Origin: Temperatibacter marinus
GTDB lineage: Bacteria > Pseudomonadota > Alphaproteobacteria > Sphingomonadales > Kordiimonadaceae
Length of the DNA: 64,000 nt
Direction of reading: 5' to 3'
NCBI RefSeq assembly: GCF_031598375.1
Contig: NZ_CP123872.1
Location: 558,001-622,000, forward strand
The translations under genes were made by a program, and so were the position numbers. The notes under the pieces are model-generated. The model was not told the DNA's origin. It did not search any database and saw only the letters and a list, made by a program, of their open reading frames with translations. Positions 26,445-35,685 of this stretch are shown here, piece by piece (the first letter of the stretch is position 1; each line of letters opens with the position of its first letter).

Positions 26445-26924
26445 TCAACCCTCGTCCTTGAGACCTTCTAAATGCAATTTTTTATTCCATTCCTTCAGGA
26501 CAGATTTAATATCTTTTAAAGTCGTCGCCAAACTCACCTCTAAAGGCTGATCATCAGTTTCGGTATAGTTTAGGTACTCTTTGATTAAGGCAAATAACGT
26601 CTCTATGTCTTTGGGATTACTCTTGTCGAATACCCCTGCAGCATGACAGTTAACCAACCTTTTTAGAAGCTTGAATTCAAGTGTGGCTGAAAGTATAATC
26701 ACCAAACTATTCGGCGACTTTTTCCGGATTTCTTCTGCTAAATCTGCACCACATTTTTTTCCTCTAAAGTCGTTATCAAGGACATATATATCATAGCCAT
26801 CAATCACTTTTTCTTTATCAAAACAACTGACAGTCAGGTGTTCAAATTTTCTCTTAAGCTTGAGTGCGAGTAACCCTGAGAAATGAGGGTCATCATCAAT
26901 TATGAGCAATTTCTTTTTTGCCAT
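26445..26924 (-). CDS. stand-alone response-regulator receiver
   Basis: A 159-residue protein with a receiver (LLIIDDDPHFSG, phospho-Asp in YVLDNDFRG, ILSAT, and VFDKSN with the conserved Lys). A 40-residue helical tail with no recognised output domain follows. It probably works by binding a partner. The start is fixed by GGAGGCCTCC before the ATG, inside the last 29 bases of the chain-length gene, so it is translationally linked to the polysaccharide machinery. Confidence 0.75.
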   Translation of the reverse strand: MAKKKLLIIDDDPHFSGLLALKLKRKFEHLTVSCFDKEKVIDGYDIYVLDNDFRGKKCGADLAEEIRKKSPNSLVIILSATLEFKLLKRLVNCHAAGVFDKSNPKDIETLFALIKEYLNYTETDDQPLEVSLATTLKDIKSVLKEWNKKLHLEGLKDEG

Positions 26925-28998
26925 GGAGGCCTCCTATTAATAGTTCTAATGGTGATTTTTTGTTGACTGCTAAGGCGGGATCTGAGGGCAGTGCATGAAA
27001 CATGACGGGGAAAATAGGTTGAGTATGCGCTAACGTGACAGATTGCTTGCTTTGACCTTGTAGGATACAGGCAATATTCATGGAAGATAGATTGGAAACG
27101 ATATCCCTTGATGTATCATCAGCTCTTGCGCTTGATGTCAGGAGGATCATATCATAATCCTCCGTATAAAGATCTATCCACTCCATTGCTTTATTAATGG
27201 AATATCCTTTGAATTTTTCTAAACGTCCGTATGGAATAAAATCTACGTCTTTGATTTTTATCGGGTTAACTTTCTGGTTCCTATCCAGCCCAAACATAAA
27301 GCCTTTTACATCTTCATACGCCTGGTTATCATTGAGTTGGATAATCAATGTCTTTATGCCACATTCATTCGCGTTAAGGGCAATATCCATTGAAATATCA
27401 CCAATGTTGGGATCATATCTAGAAATTGAAACAATATTTGATCTATTAATATTCCAGCGATCTGAGAGCTCTAATCGAGAGAGTAAAGATTTTAGCTTTT
27501 GTTTTTTCTCATGCTCTTGCAGTCCAAAAGCTAACACTGGAATGTTTTGGTTTAATTCCTTCTCGATATCATCAGAAAACTCGTATCTTTTGGACAAGAA
27601 GTGTAAGGCGATAACGATGAGTGCGCCCAGACCTGACCCAAATAAAAACCCAACAATTGCAAAGGGAAATCTTTTATCTTTCGTTGGTTTTTCTGGGAAA
27701 CTGCCTCTAGATAAAACTTCAACAGTCCCAGGCATATTATTACGGCTCTCTAACCGAACTTGGTCTAGCACACGTCTTGTTTCTGCAAGCATCCCTGTGA
27801 TCACTGATTTTTCTTCGTTGATACGTTTGAGTTCAATCATTTTCCCATTGAGCTTTTTGGCATCTTTAGAAATTTCATCTTTTCGTAATTGAAGCTTTTT
27901 CTTCAATGCAAATAATTCCGCCATCGACTGTTCTTTATTCGCGCCGTCTCCCCCAGTGATCGCCCCCGTTTTACCTAGAGTCGCGATTAATTGTCGTCTT
28001 GTTTCAATCGCCTTATCAATCACTGTGATAGATGCTGTTAAATTGAGTATCTTTGGATGTGTCTCTTGATAGCGTAGGCGTCGCTTATTGAGTTCGGCAG
28101 CGAGCTTAGCACGCTCAAAAACCATATCTGCCATAGCTCGATCCAACAGGGTTGCGCGCTTGATCTCCATATCGCCAGTATCAGCATCCAAAGTACCTCC
28201 CTTAGCCTCCATTTCTGCAAGACTATTCGACAACTCATCTAACCTTGAGCTGATCTCTTCAAGTTGTGTCACTTTAGCGAGATGCGCTTTTGAGAGAGAA
28301 AGAAAGTCAAATTCTTCACCAACAGAGAGCAGTTCAATATTTAATTGCTTTAATTTATTCATCAAATCTGTTTGACGAATATCTAGCTCTCTAACGCGAA
28401 GATTTTGACGCGTATCACTCTGCTCCATATGAAGTTGAGCATAGGCATCTAATAATGCATTAGAAGAAAGATGAGATAGCTCTGCAGACGTTGAAGAAGC
28501 ACTTAAGACGATTAACCCCTTCTTTTTAGAGATGGTAAATCGATCTGCAAAAGAACCTACCGAGCGAATATTCACGATATTCTCTCTTTCTTTCATTCGC
28601 TCTTGATACAGCTCATAAGCACGACGCATAACAACTTGACTTTGTATGTAAGTAAGCTCGCTTGTCACGAAGGCATCATATAGCCTTAGGCGACTGTCAT
28701 CTCTATCCATGGTTAGGATTTTTGGCTCTCGCGCAACCACTCGCACAAGACCTCTGCTATCATACAAAGGATCAATTGCTAAAAACACAAGGATAAAAAA
28801 CAGCAGGCCTAACGCAAGCATCATCATAATGCTTTTTTTCATTTTATCTCTAAAAATTCTTTCAATCAGAGCTAAAGGATTCAGAGTTGTATTATCTTCA
28901 TGAACATGTTCATCTATAAAGCTCTGAACTTGCCATAATGCTGGATTATCCTGAGAAAGGATTTCTGGGTTTTGCTGATTAGTAGTGCTTGTACTCAT
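26896..28998 (-). CDS. Wzz/BY-kinase-like polysaccharide chain-length protein without a visible Walker A
   Basis: About 700 residues with the polysaccharide co-polymerase layout: cytosolic N-terminus, membrane segment near residues 57-75, a long periplasmic coiled-coil region, a second membrane segment near 445-468 and a cytosolic C-terminal domain. That last domain aligns in position with CpsD/Wzc tyrosine kinases (ISRYDPNIGDISMDIALN, then YDMILLTSSA as Walker-B-like), but the P-loop GK[ST] is absent and no tyrosine cluster closes the protein. It therefore probably regulates chain length and export without kinase activity. I start at ATG 28998; a GTG three codons earlier touches the upstream stop. 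Confidence 0.8.
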   Translation of the reverse strand: MSTSTTNQQNPEILSQDNPALWQVQSFIDEHVHEDNTTLNPLALIERIFRDKMKKSIMMMLALGLLFFILVFLAIDPLYDSRGLVRVVAREPKILTMDRDDSRLRLYDAFVTSELTYIQSQVVMRRAYELYQERMKERENIVNIRSVGSFADRFTISKKKGLIVLSASSTSAELSHLSSNALLDAYAQLHMEQSDTRQNLRVRELDIRQTDLMNKLKQLNIELLSVGEEFDFLSLSKAHLAKVTQLEEISSRLDELSNSLAEMEAKGGTLDADTGDMEIKRATLLDRAMADMVFERAKLAAELNKRRLRYQETHPKILNLTASITVIDKAIETRRQLIATLGKTGAITGGDGANKEQSMAELFALKKKLQLRKDEISKDAKKLNGKMIELKRINEEKSVITGMLAETRRVLDQVRLESRNNMPGTVEVLSRGSFPEKPTKDKRFPFAIVGFLFGSGLGALIVIALHFLSKRYEFSDDIEKELNQNIPVLAFGLQEHEKKQKLKSLLSRLELSDRWNINRSNIVSISRYDPNIGDISMDIALNANECGIKTLIIQLNDNQAYEDVKGFMFGLDRNQKVNPIKIKDVDFIPYGRLEKFKGYSINKAMEWIDLYTEDYDMILLTSSARADDTSRDIVSNLSSMNIACILQGQSKQSVTLAHTQPIFPVMFHALPSDPALAVNKKSPLELLIGGLHGKKEIAHN

Positions 28999-29007
28999 CT
29001 TAATCAC

Positions 29008-29871
29008 TTATTCGATAGAAATAGATTTACGGGTTGTATGATCTTTTTCCCATATCATGGATTGCCTCTGAATCTTTGTTCTAAGCCGAACAAGGATGAC
29101 TGAGAGCGCAAAGATTAGAGCGCCAATCCATGTTTGAGGGTTTTTAATGATGCGTTTCATAAAGAGTAACGCGTTGTGCCGTTTTTTAGCGGACCCTAGT
29201 TTAGGCTGAAATCCTTGCGCATTCGCTGTTTCTAGCTCTTGATTACCCTTATAAACCCTCGACCTGACATTGAGTAAACTAGGGAATGTTCTCGGCGTAT
29301 CAATATAATAAGCCGCCTGAGGCTCATAGGATCTCGACGTTAGTTTGCGTTTAACAAATTCATCATCATTGGTGATTTCAGGGAAAGTCCCAAGTCGGTC
29401 AATACCTGCTTTGGAGAGCGCAAAATATCCACCAATTTTACCCTCGTCGAAATAAGGATTCAGGTGCCACGCTTTGTAGAAGGAACGGACTAGATAAGAA
29501 GCTTGATCAACTATGAATACTGCACGGCCAAAAGCAAGATGCGTTTGAGATTGTTCTAAGTTTTTGATCAATGTCCGAACTGATTTTGCGGTAACTTTTA
29601 TATCAGCATCAAGAAAAACAATATTCTCAGTTTTTGTATGAGATATTCCAATATTTAAAGCATTGGTTTTTGATGGTTTATTAATCTCTACTACGGAGAT
29701 ATCCTTATGTACTTCTCTGGCCAGGTCAGCCGTTCTATCAAAGCAACCATTGCATAGGACGATAATGTCAAACTCATTTGGTTTAGCGTCTAATAGAAGC
29801 GAATGAAGTGTTGATTGAATGACAGCTTCTTCGTTGCAAGCAGGGATTAGGATTGAACATATAGGCTGCAT
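29008..29871 (-). CDS. glycosyltransferase family 2
   Basis: A 287-residue GT-A-fold transferase that adds a sugar to the growing lipid-linked repeat unit. It opens with CSILIPACNEEAVI, has the acidic nucleotide-sugar site VFLDADIKV near residue 95 (DxD-type) and a probable acceptor-side NDDEFVKRKL motif near 188. A hydrophobic segment near residues 250-270 (TWIGALIFALSVILV) anchors it to the inner membrane. AGGAGGAG precedes the ATG. The donor sugar cannot be told. Confidence 0.85.
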   Translation of the reverse strand: MQPICSILIPACNEEAVIQSTLHSLLLDAKPNEFDIIVLCNGCFDRTADLAREVHKDISVVEINKPSKTNALNIGISHTKTENIVFLDADIKVTAKSVRTLIKNLEQSQTHLAFGRAVFIVDQASYLVRSFYKAWHLNPYFDEGKIGGYFALSKAGIDRLGTFPEITNDDEFVKRKLTSRSYEPQAAYYIDTPRTFPSLLNVRSRVYKGNQELETANAQGFQPKLGSAKKRHNALLFMKRIIKNPQTWIGALIFALSVILVRLRTKIQRQSMIWEKDHTTRKSISIE

Positions 29872-29884
29872 AATAAATCTCCTC

Positions 29885-30364
29885 CTATGCTGATTTGATA
29901 AAATCAGAGACTTGACTGATTAAAGAAGGCGCGGCACCATTATAAATTTCTACACCTGCGGTTAAGTCTTGATAATTATCTAGATATTCATGAAGTTCGG
30001 CTGAGGAATTTGCTATGTGTATCCCCTCTCTATTTGACAATCCTTCAGTAGTAGCCAGTTGATGATCATTGCGATGCTCACCATATGCAGCAAGACGGGG
30101 CATAATGATGATTGGCTTTTGGATTTGTAAAGCAGACAAGACAGTTCCCATTCCTGCGTGAGAAACGATGACTTTGCAATTTGCAAGTAAATTTGCAAAT
30201 TCAGAAGGTGATAAGAATGGCGCAAATTTCATATGTTTAGGTTTATACTGGCTATCAGAAATTTGCGCGAAGCAGTCCTTAACCTCTTGATTTTGTAGCC
30301 ATTTATCTAATGACTGGATCATTCTATCGAAGGGTAATTGTGTACCAACTGTTGCAAAAATCAT
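29885..30364 (-). CDS. Alg13-like glycosyltransferase catalytic subunit
   Basis: A 159-residue GT-B C-terminal half (GT28_C/Alg13 type). It has the start MIFATVGTQLPFDRMI and the UDP-sugar-binding region SHAGMGTVLSALQIQKPIIIMPR, followed by EHRNDHQLATTE. It would pair with the Alg14-like membrane-recruiting subunit encoded just upstream at 30483-30956, as in bacterial two-part transferases such as EpsE/EpsF or PssD/PssE. AGGAGA precedes the ATG. A 118-base spacer, longer than usual in this operon, separates it from that partner. Confidence 0.82.
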   Translation of the reverse strand: MIFATVGTQLPFDRMIQSLDKWLQNQEVKDCFAQISDSQYKPKHMKFAPFLSPSEFANLLANCKVIVSHAGMGTVLSALQIQKPIIIMPRLAAYGEHRNDHQLATTEGLSNREGIHIANSSAELHEYLDNYQDLTAGVEIYNGAAPSLISQVSDFIKSA

Positions 30365-30482
30365 GGGATAATCTCCTGATATATTATGGTTAATACAGTA
30401 TTAAGAGCAATCCACATGCCATGTGATTAACCTTCGGCACAAAAGGGAGTATTCGAGAGACAATAGGAAAGAGAAAAGGCCC

Positions 30483-30956
30483 TCAAAGGACCTTTCCATG
30501 ATACTCAATACCAAACTTCTTAGCGACTTCGGGCCATTGAGAAAAAACTTTATGTGCATGTGATCGTGCGAGTTTGGCTGATAATGAAATTTCACTGGCA
30601 TTGGCCACACTATCTAAGAATAGACTTTTAGCGCCCACCAATTTTGCAAAACGACATGCGAAATAACCTTGTGCTGCGCCTGTAGAAATTACCACATCAG
30701 GACGGGACCGAACCAGAAGAAACAATATTTGTATTGCCATGAATATTAACGTGAATTTCGTGTCTCTATTACCATCACAGACTTTATAAAATTTAGCGTT
30801 TTTATCAGCAATATCCTGCTTTGATTCTTCATGCACAGTAACATAAGTAACATGACAGTTCTTAAAAGCACTCTGTAATCTTAAGAGTTGAACCCAATGT
30901 CCACCACTGGATGCGATTGCGAATACTTTTGGCTTTTTAATCACTGATTTTGACAT
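30483..30956 (-). CDS. Alg14-like glycosyltransferase membrane subunit
   Basis: A 157-residue protein with the Alg14 signature near its start (FAIASSGGHWVQLLRL) and the later VISTGAAQGYFACRFAKLVGAKSLFLDS-type block. A hydrophobic helix near residues 70-90 probably holds the pair at the inner membrane. I start at ATG 30954-30956, preceded by AAGGAGA; the frame is open farther up but lies inside the upstream transferase gene. It should form one enzyme with the downstream Alg13-like subunit. Confidence 0.82.
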   Translation of the reverse strand: MSKSVIKKPKVFAIASSGGHWVQLLRLQSAFKNCHVTYVTVHEESKQDIADKNAKFYKVCDGNRDTKFTLIFMAIQILFLLVRSRPDVVISTGAAQGYFACRFAKLVGAKSLFLDSVANASEISLSAKLARSHAHKVFSQWPEVAKKFGIEYHGKVL

Positions 30957-32181
30957 AATGGTCTCCTTTAGGCAGTTGGATATTTTCATAGATGTTGAGA
31001 AGCGTATCGATTTTATTTTTCCATAAACCGATTTTATTGATCTTTGCATAGGCACCTTTAGACAATTGTTTATTCAGCATTGGCATCGATACTAATGTGC
31101 GAATAGCTGAGGCGATATCTGCCGCATATTGATCTGGATCTGTCACATGAATTTTAAAGCCACAGGTGTCATCAATTACATGACCTGGCCCCCCATAATT
31201 AGCTGCGATGATAGGCAGGCCATAACTGAGCGCTTCAAAAATGACGCTTCCACTAGGCTCTCTGAAACTTGGAAAACAGAAAGCATCTGCCTGACAGTAT
31301 AATTGATCAACCTCTCTTCTTGATATTTGACCGTGAAATGTAATCCGGTCTTGAACCCCAAGGGTTATAGAAAGTTGGCGGCAAATTTCCGTTTCCTCAC
31401 CATGGCCTGCTACATCCAGATGCAGACACTTCAGATCCTGTAATAGAGATAAAGCTCTAATAACATCCCGCAGTCCCTTGGTGCGAACACCACGCCCCAC
31501 ATGCAAAAGTCGAAAGCTTTTCTTTTGTGAATGAGAGGACGTAAATCGAGTGGAAGTTTTTGAGACCCCCAATTCACTCATCAGATGAAATTTTTTGAGC
31601 GCTGTGTCACCAAGCATTGTTTTGACATAAGGTGCAACCCCTAATATCGCGCTCGCACCTTTTAAGCTTGCCCTCATAAAGGGATCAAAATTGAGTCTGA
31701 ATTGATCAAGGGCTCTGAAATGTGTAAACCACTTTGACGACATACACTCTTTTCGAAAATTTTTCGGTGTGTCTAAGCTGCCGCAAAAAGGGCCAAGAAC
31801 ATAAGGGATTGAAAAAGCCTTTAAAGGGGATGGATAACGAATAGCAAAAGGAGAAAATTGATGCCCAACATCAAAGGTCTCTGTTTTTAACAATTCTTTG
31901 ATTTGCTTTTTTGCCCAAAAGTAAAAACCTGGATAAGCAAGTTTAGCCATAGCATTAAGGCGCTCATACCGCTGGACCCATTTAGGCTCTTTCTTAGAGA
32001 GAACGCGTACATTAGGTAGCTGAACTGATAATGCCTTCCGCCCCTCTCTTTCCATTGCGAGCAAAGTAACATTCCCCCGTGTAGAAAGTTCTTTTATCCA
32101 CCTATAAGCACACCAAGCCTCACCGACATCAGTCCCATCAATATAAGGTGCTATGGCAAGAATATTCATCGATTTAGCCAT
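30937..32181 (-). CDS. glycosyltransferase family 4 (GT-B)
   Basis: A 414-residue retaining GT-B enzyme. The N-terminal half is acceptor-binding. The C-terminal half has LLHVGRGVRTKGLRDVIRAL near residue 225, LDVAGHGEE, and the nucleotide-sugar motif FCFPSFREPSGSVIFEALSYG (E-x7-E type) near 310. A strong AAGGAGG sits before the ATG at 32181, and the start lies inside the upstream stop (8-base overlap). Confidence 0.87.
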   Translation of the reverse strand: MAKSMNILAIAPYIDGTDVGEAWCAYRWIKELSTRGNVTLLAMEREGRKALSVQLPNVRVLSKKEPKWVQRYERLNAMAKLAYPGFYFWAKKQIKELLKTETFDVGHQFSPFAIRYPSPLKAFSIPYVLGPFCGSLDTPKNFRKECMSSKWFTHFRALDQFRLNFDPFMRASLKGASAILGVAPYVKTMLGDTALKKFHLMSELGVSKTSTRFTSSHSQKKSFRLLHVGRGVRTKGLRDVIRALSLLQDLKCLHLDVAGHGEETEICRQLSITLGVQDRITFHGQISRREVDQLYCQADAFCFPSFREPSGSVIFEALSYGLPIIAANYGGPGHVIDDTCGFKIHVTDPDQYAADIASAIRTLVSMPMLNKQLSKGAYAKINKIGLWKNKIDTLLNIYENIQLPKGDHYVKISD

Positions 32182-33124
32182 GAGTTAATCCTCCTTTTTT
32201 CGAAGGCCAAGCTTTTAGATAGTTTAGACAGACATTCTGAAAATGCCTTTGCCTTGCTTGGTTGGCGGGCTTGGTGGTCAGCATTGCTGATAAAGTCCAA
32301 AACATCCATCGACTTAGGTTAAAAGAAAGCAGAAGAAAGTATACGAACAAGCTCGCCAAAAGACCTTTGTGCTTTCGATGAAGTCTAACTGTTGCTTGTG
32401 TAAGAAGAATGTCTCTTCTATACTGAAGCGGACGAGAGCTCCCGCCCCCAAAATGTATAATTTTGCCTACAGGCGCGTAATGGACTTCAAAACCTGTTTT
32501 TCGAACACGCTCACACCAATCTGTTTCTTCACCAAAGAAAAAGAAACTTTCGTCCAATAAGCCAATTGTATTAAAGGCATCCTTTTTAGCCATTAGATAG
32601 CACCCTGAAATGGTCTCAACTGCTGTGGCAGCTTGATGCTTACTGATTAGTTTACGGTAGCGTTGAAAAAAAGGAATATTGAGTTTATCGAATCCAAGTG
32701 TTTGTATAGCTAGATTCAAAAAACTTGGGAACCGACTAGCACTAGGCTGTATGGTACAATCATCATTCAATACCTGGCATCCCATAGCCCAACAATGTGG
32801 TGTTTGATCAAGATATTGAACACTTTTTTGTATAACAGAATCTAAGACTAACGTATCAGAATTTAGAAGTAAAATATGACGCCCTTTTGCAACAGATAGC
32901 GCAATATTATTGGCACAAGCAAAACCTAAATTCATTTCATTTTCTATTAGAAAAACTGACGGAAATAAGTCTTTCACCATTTGCTGACTGCCATCTGTTG
33001 ATGCATTATCTACTACAATGACTTGATAGCGAATATCTTCAACTTTATTATAAACTGTTGAGAGACAATTCATTAATAGATCTTTCGTATTCCAATTAAC
33101 GATAATGATTGATAAATCCATCAT
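32174..33124 (-). CDS. glycosyltransferase family 2 (WbbL/rhamnosyltransferase-like)
   Basis: A 316-residue GT-A enzyme with SIIIVNWNTKDLLMNCL, VVDNASTDGS, LLLNSDTLV (DxD-type metal site), the acceptor loop FFFFGEETDWCERVR with the general base, and IHFGGGSS. This pattern is typical of dTDP-rhamnose or similar transferases. A C-terminal amphipathic/hydrophobic region near 255-285 probably contacts the membrane. AAGGAG precedes two adjacent ATGs, so the start may be one codon later. Confidence 0.87.
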   Translation of the reverse strand: MMDLSIIIVNWNTKDLLMNCLSTVYNKVEDIRYQVIVVDNASTDGSQQMVKDLFPSVFLIENEMNLGFACANNIALSVAKGRHILLLNSDTLVLDSVIQKSVQYLDQTPHCWAMGCQVLNDDCTIQPSASRFPSFLNLAIQTLGFDKLNIPFFQRYRKLISKHQAATAVETISGCYLMAKKDAFNTIGLLDESFFFFGEETDWCERVRKTGFEVHYAPVGKIIHFGGGSSRPLQYRRDILLTQATVRLHRKHKGLLASLFVYFLLLSFNLSRWMFWTLSAMLTTKPANQARQRHFQNVCLNYLKAWPSKKGGLTHG

Positions 33125-34426
33125 TTATCTCCTTATTGCTGACGTATTAAGAGGGGAATTATTGGGTGATTTCAGGGACATCGCACAGCCAAGAAAAAAG
33201 AAAAATTGAACCATTAATGCATTCCAAAAATGGACCGTTATACCAGCGATTGACATTCCAATGAGCGTAACAACAAAAGCTTTTCTCGCACTTTTTATGG
33301 GGCCAGCTGGCGCCTTCTTAGGATGAATCATCTTCAAAATGATAAGGATAGCAATGATCATCGCTATAAAAGCGGGAAGGCCATAACGAACAGTGGTCAA
33401 TAACCAGTAATTATCCATACTGGAGCTCATCCAGGGGGCGCGCACCCATTCGTTCAATCCTATACCGAATAGTGGGTGGCGACCTACCTCTGCTGATCCA
33501 TAATTCCAGATATGAATTCGGTTGTAAGCACTGTTGGCACTAAAGGTCAAATAGCTAATGAAGACATTCACAGGGGACCTATTTGATAGCAAGGTGATTA
33601 AGAACCAAAAGCTTAAAAAGAGAGACGCAAGGATAGTCCATCTCCCATGAATACCCTTTGTCAGCTTATCCCAGCCGATCAACCCTATTTGTAAGGCAAG
33701 GGCTGTGTATGGGCCGCCTGAGAGCGAGAAAAAAGTTGCGCCGACCACAATGCCAATTTTTTTCAAATTCTTGAATGAAAGTGTCTCATTTAAAAGAACA
33801 TAATAGACCCCGGCAAATATTGAGGCAGAGAAGACACCAAAAAGAATGGGATGCTCAAATGAGGTGAAAGCGCGAGTCAGTCCCAGTCGGGGTTCTATAT
33901 AATGAGGACCCGCCCCTCCCATAATCATTTGAAATGCATTTCTTATAAAATGAACACCCGAAAATGATTCTATAATGGCAAAGACCAATAGAATGGAAAC
34001 TATGCGGAACATAAGTGCAATTATTTTTTGATAATCAGCCAATGATCTGATGTAAGCACGGGCTAAAATGTATGCGCCAAATGTTTCTACAAAATATATG
34101 CCGCCCGATTCTATGCCGGCTCCGATGCCCATGTTAACTGTCAATGCAATCATGGCCCAGAGACTATGAAAGAACATCATAAAGTCTACAATATTAAACC
34201 CATTATCGCGTCTACTTAGGACCTTAGTAATCGCTGGTATAATCATCAGAATTAAGCAAATTCTGTATGGGGACAATCTTAAAGATCCAAGCGATAAAGA
34301 CATTTCTGGCGGAAGTGTTAAGGATACCAGTAAAATCAAAATAGGTATTGTAAGCAGAGAAAAATCAAATAAATTCTGCGGCATTAGCGCTTTATACCTA
34401 TTTTCTATGGGAACAGTGAGACGCAT
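33125..34426 (-). CDS. O-antigen polymerase/ligase-like membrane protein (Wzy candidate)
   Basis: A 433-residue inner-membrane protein with ten or more hydrophobic segments and a larger periplasmic loop at about residues 280-330 that includes IHIWNYGSAEVGRHPLFGIGLNEW-type sequence. The R-x3-W followed by the HPLFGIG motif is characteristic of the Wzy_C/O-antigen ligase superfamily. In this cluster it most likely joins repeat units into polymer. The ATG overlaps the upstream stop (TGATG). Confidence 0.82.
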   Translation of the reverse strand: MRLTVPIENRYKALMPQNLFDFSLLTIPILILLVSLTLPPEMSLSLGSLRLSPYRICLILMIIPAITKVLSRRDNGFNIVDFMMFFHSLWAMIALTVNMGIGAGIESGGIYFVETFGAYILARAYIRSLADYQKIIALMFRIVSILLVFAIIESFSGVHFIRNAFQMIMGGAGPHYIEPRLGLTRAFTSFEHPILFGVFSASIFAGVYYVLLNETLSFKNLKKIGIVVGATFFSLSGGPYTALALQIGLIGWDKLTKGIHGRWTILASLFLSFWFLITLLSNRSPVNVFISYLTFSANSAYNRIHIWNYGSAEVGRHPLFGIGLNEWVRAPWMSSSMDNYWLLTTVRYGLPAFIAMIIAILIILKMIHPKKAPAGPIKSARKAFVVTLIGMSIAGITVHFWNALMVQFFFFLGCAMSLKSPNNSPLNTSAIRR

Positions 34427-35685
34427 CAATTAGCACCTTTCATTTCCCTTAGAACTTTGGGTAAATACAATTTCCTTGTGTAAATTCTTTTTACAGTCCC
34501 AAAGATTGACTGCCCTTTTTGTTTAAAAGGGAGATTGAGCCAACAAATGAAAGAAGCCGCAGATAGTTTAGGTGCTGCAAGGCCCATAAATTTCATGGCT
34601 AAAATTCGGCCAAAGACCGCCCCTTTAGTTGCAAATAAATTAGGCTGGGCTTTAAATAATATATCTGACTTTTTTTGCTCTGCTCTGATATAGCCTTTAC
34701 GGATGGCCTCATGAAAAAGAACACGTGCTTTTTCAGTTCGGATCACAATCAGAGATTTGCCTTTTTCTGTCTCAGATGTTGGATTTTGCCAAGGATCCCC
34801 TACTGAAATATCTGCCCACTCTCCTGTATGATCTTCGCAAATATGACAGCGCCATTGACGATGTTTCTGAAGAATATCACCCCAGCCACTTTCGTAACTA
34901 ACGGCGCGCTCATGTGACTTTCCTGTTATGGTATTCCATGCAGCAACCATATTACCTGGCCAACCTTCCCCACGGTATTTTAAGGAATTTAGATTGGTTG
35001 AGTTTATTCGAGGCTTTAAACTTTTTAGTAACGCTTCAGTTCCTTTATGGCTTGGAACACCGGCACAAAAAATCGAGATCGTCAGACCCAGTTTATCCTT
35101 CAATAAGGCAGAGTGAGATGAGGCTTGATTTAGCGCTTTAATTTCACAAGGCTTCCCAACGACGACCGAAGGATTCTTACGGTTTTCAACCAAATCTAAA
35201 CGATCGCAAACACTTGCAGGCGCATAGCGAGATCCACAGCCCTCCCGTAATTCTTTAAGAGTTGAACTGTATGAAGATTCATTAAGATATGGAATATCCT
35301 TTCTCGCTTTAATATGAAGAGTGCCATCGCATTTTCCTGTATCCATCATAAAAAATGAAAGTGCGGTAATCGCCCCCCCACTTGATGCTTGAAAGCGGAT
35401 GACCGGATCTGTTGCATATCCTTCCCAAACTTCAAGAACAGGTCCCCAAGCTTTTTCAAGAAAAGTGGTTGCTGGAAGTGATTTTGCTTCATAATTTAAA
35501 GCTGGACAGTAATGTTGAACTTTTTCCAATTCTTCTTGGTTAAGAGGTAAAACAGTTTTAGGGCGTCTGTTTTCGTCTTTACTCTCAACCATTTTAATTT
35601 TTCCAAGAGATGCAAAAGCACAGTTTCCGCATCCAGTACAAAGCCGTTTAGCGGCTACATCTTCAATTTTTTGAAAACTATTCAT
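34426..35685 (-). CDS. FrhB-family (coenzyme F420 hydrogenase beta-subunit-like) polysaccharide-locus protein
   Basis: A 419-residue protein with an N-terminal ferredoxin-like cysteine cluster (LCTGCGNC near residue 17 and CPAL near 60) and the FrhB body (SGGAITALSFF, VVGKPCEIKAL, RWRCHICEDHTGEWADISVGDPW). These iron-sulfur/flavin proteins often sit beside polysaccharide pyruvyl transferases in exopolysaccharide loci, where their exact role, perhaps a redox step on a sugar or the pyruvyl group, is not settled. It starts 4 bases inside the flippase stop (ATGA) with AAGGAGA upstream. Confidence 0.78.
   Translation of the reverse strand: MNSFQKIEDVAAKRLCTGCGNCAFASLGKIKMVESKDENRRPKTVLPLNQEELEKVQHYCPALNYEAKSLPATTFLEKAWGPVLEVWEGYATDPVIRFQASSGGAITALSFFMMDTGKCDGTLHIKARKDIPYLNESSYSSTLKELREGCGSRYAPASVCDRLDLVENRKNPSVVVGKPCEIKALNQASSHSALLKDKLGLTISIFCAGVPSHKGTEALLKSLKPRINSTNLNSLKYRGEGWPGNMVAAWNTITGKSHERAVSYESGWGDILQKHRQWRCHICEDHTGEWADISVGDPWQNPTSETEKGKSLIVIRTEKARVLFHEAIRKGYIRAEQKKSDILFKAQPNLFATKGAVFGRILAMKFMGLAAPKLSAASFICWLNLPFKQKGQSIFGTVKRIYTRKLYLPKVLREMKGAN

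Noticed and set aside
27197-27892. A long open frame on the plus strand opposite the chain-length gene (231 codons)
   Set aside because: It is antisense to a well-supported membrane protein gene, is serine/leucine-rich without domain similarity, and lacks a ribosome site.
30401-30610. A 69-codon frame spanning the spacer between the Alg13- and Alg14-like genes
   Set aside because: It overlaps the end of the Alg14-like gene in another frame, has no ribosome site and resembles nothing. I leave the 118-base spacer uncalled.
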